Of a stretch of 5,520 bases of DNA, positions 5,472 through 5,520 are shown piece after piece. The translations under genes and the position numbers were made by a program. Positions within the stretch are counted from its first letter, which is position 1, and every line of letters starts with the position of its first letter. This stretch comes from Geodermatophilaceae bacterium (GTDB taxonomy: Bacteria > Actinomycetota > Actinomycetes > Mycobacteriales > Geodermatophilaceae). The notes beneath the pieces are model-generated. The model worked only from the letters and a program-made list of their open reading frames with translations, did no database searches and was not told the DNA's origin. The DNA lies in contig JACCTM010000388.1 in the NCBI GenBank assembly GCA_013812385.1, positions 1 through 5,520 on the forward strand, written 5' to 3'.

Positions 5472-5520
5472 ATGCGGCTCCGCCTGGCGGAACAGGCGAT
5501 GAGAACAGCCATTGTGGACA
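5472..5520 (+). CDS. Possible 5' end of a divergent gene (runs off the window)
   Basis: An ATG at 5472 is preceded by GAGGTGA (5458-5464) at a 7-base spacing, a good ribosome binding site. The frame stays open to the window edge, reading MRLRLAEQAMRTAIVD. A second in-frame ATG at 5499 gives MRTAIVD, which resembles a natural hydrophobic N-terminal beta strand, but its own upstream sequence is a poorer binding site. With only 16 codons visible no family can be named. If the 5472 start is real, it would be just 35 bp from the ssbB start, so each gene's promoter would have to lie inside the other or the messages would be nearly leaderless. The start at 5499 would leave 62 bp. The rest of 5437-5520 holds a 5-bp GGGTC/GACCC stem (5450-5467) and a small TCCGCC/GGCGGA palindrome, nothing more. 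Confidence 0.3.
   Translation, partial: MRLRLAEQAMRTAIVD

Noticed and set aside
4862..5512. A 216-codon - strand frame overlapping ssbB in another phase and extending into the ettA leader
   Set aside because: The sequence is Arg/Gly/Ser-rich without a fold, whereas the ssbB frame has a full OB-fold and a strong ribosome binding site.
5513..5520. DnaA-box-like TGTCCACA on the - strand at the window edge, with a similar CTGTCCACA at 464-472
   Set aside because: Each is one base short of the actinobacterial TTGTCCACA box or cut by the edge. Similar near-matches (CTGTCCACC) occur inside the MFS gene. There is no clustering, A+T-rich region or dnaA/dnaN context to suggest an origin.

Overview
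The window is a gene-dense, high-G+C stretch of chromosome. Every recognisable product has its closest textbook relatives in Actinomycetota: a group II truncated haemoglobin of the mycobacterial GlbO type, an SsbB-type single-stranded DNA-binding protein without the acidic tip, an EttA-type ABC-F protein, a FadM/YbgC-like thioesterase and a DUF1203 protein. Genus cannot be fixed from the sequence alone. I see no insertion sequence, phage gene, tRNA, rRNA or CRISPR array, and base composition looks even throughout. This reads as core or stable chromosomal DNA rather than an accessory island.

Layout. The left half is read on the + strand: the C-terminal end of an MscS-family mechanosensitive channel (1-459), an MFS exporter (517-1758), a truncated haemoglobin glbO whose ATG directly abuts the MFS stop codon (1759-2160), a hairpin that probably ends that transcript (2168-2191), and a DUF1203 protein (2248-2727). 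The right half is read on the - strand, in transcription order: ssbB-like (5436-4951), ettA (4834-3164) and an acyl-CoA thioesterase (3148-2735). The two blocks converge tail to tail with only 7 bp between stop codons at 2728-2734. At the far right edge a well-placed ribosome binding site and an ATG at 5472 suggest, weakly, that a divergent + strand gene starts there.

How the genes may work together. MFS and glbO are almost certainly co-transcribed and probably translationally coupled. The globin is expected to handle O2, NO or peroxide chemistry in the cytoplasm. Its link to the exporter's substrate is unknown. ssbB, ettA and the thioesterase look like one transcription unit: the ettA-to-thioesterase gap is 15 bp, and the ssbB-to-ettA gap is 116 bp. 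The same order (ssb-like, ettA, thioesterase, with glbO nearby) is known from Mycobacterium tuberculosis around Rv2478c-Rv2475c and Rv2470, there with an NAD-glutamate dehydrogenase inserted between ettA and the thioesterase.

I do not see a clear new system. The more curious items are small: a 10-bp direct repeat in front of ettA, an imperfect repeat with a palindrome in front of the MFS gene, a TTA leucine codon in the MFS gene, the close MFS-globin-DUF1203 association, and the possible very tight divergent start at the right edge.
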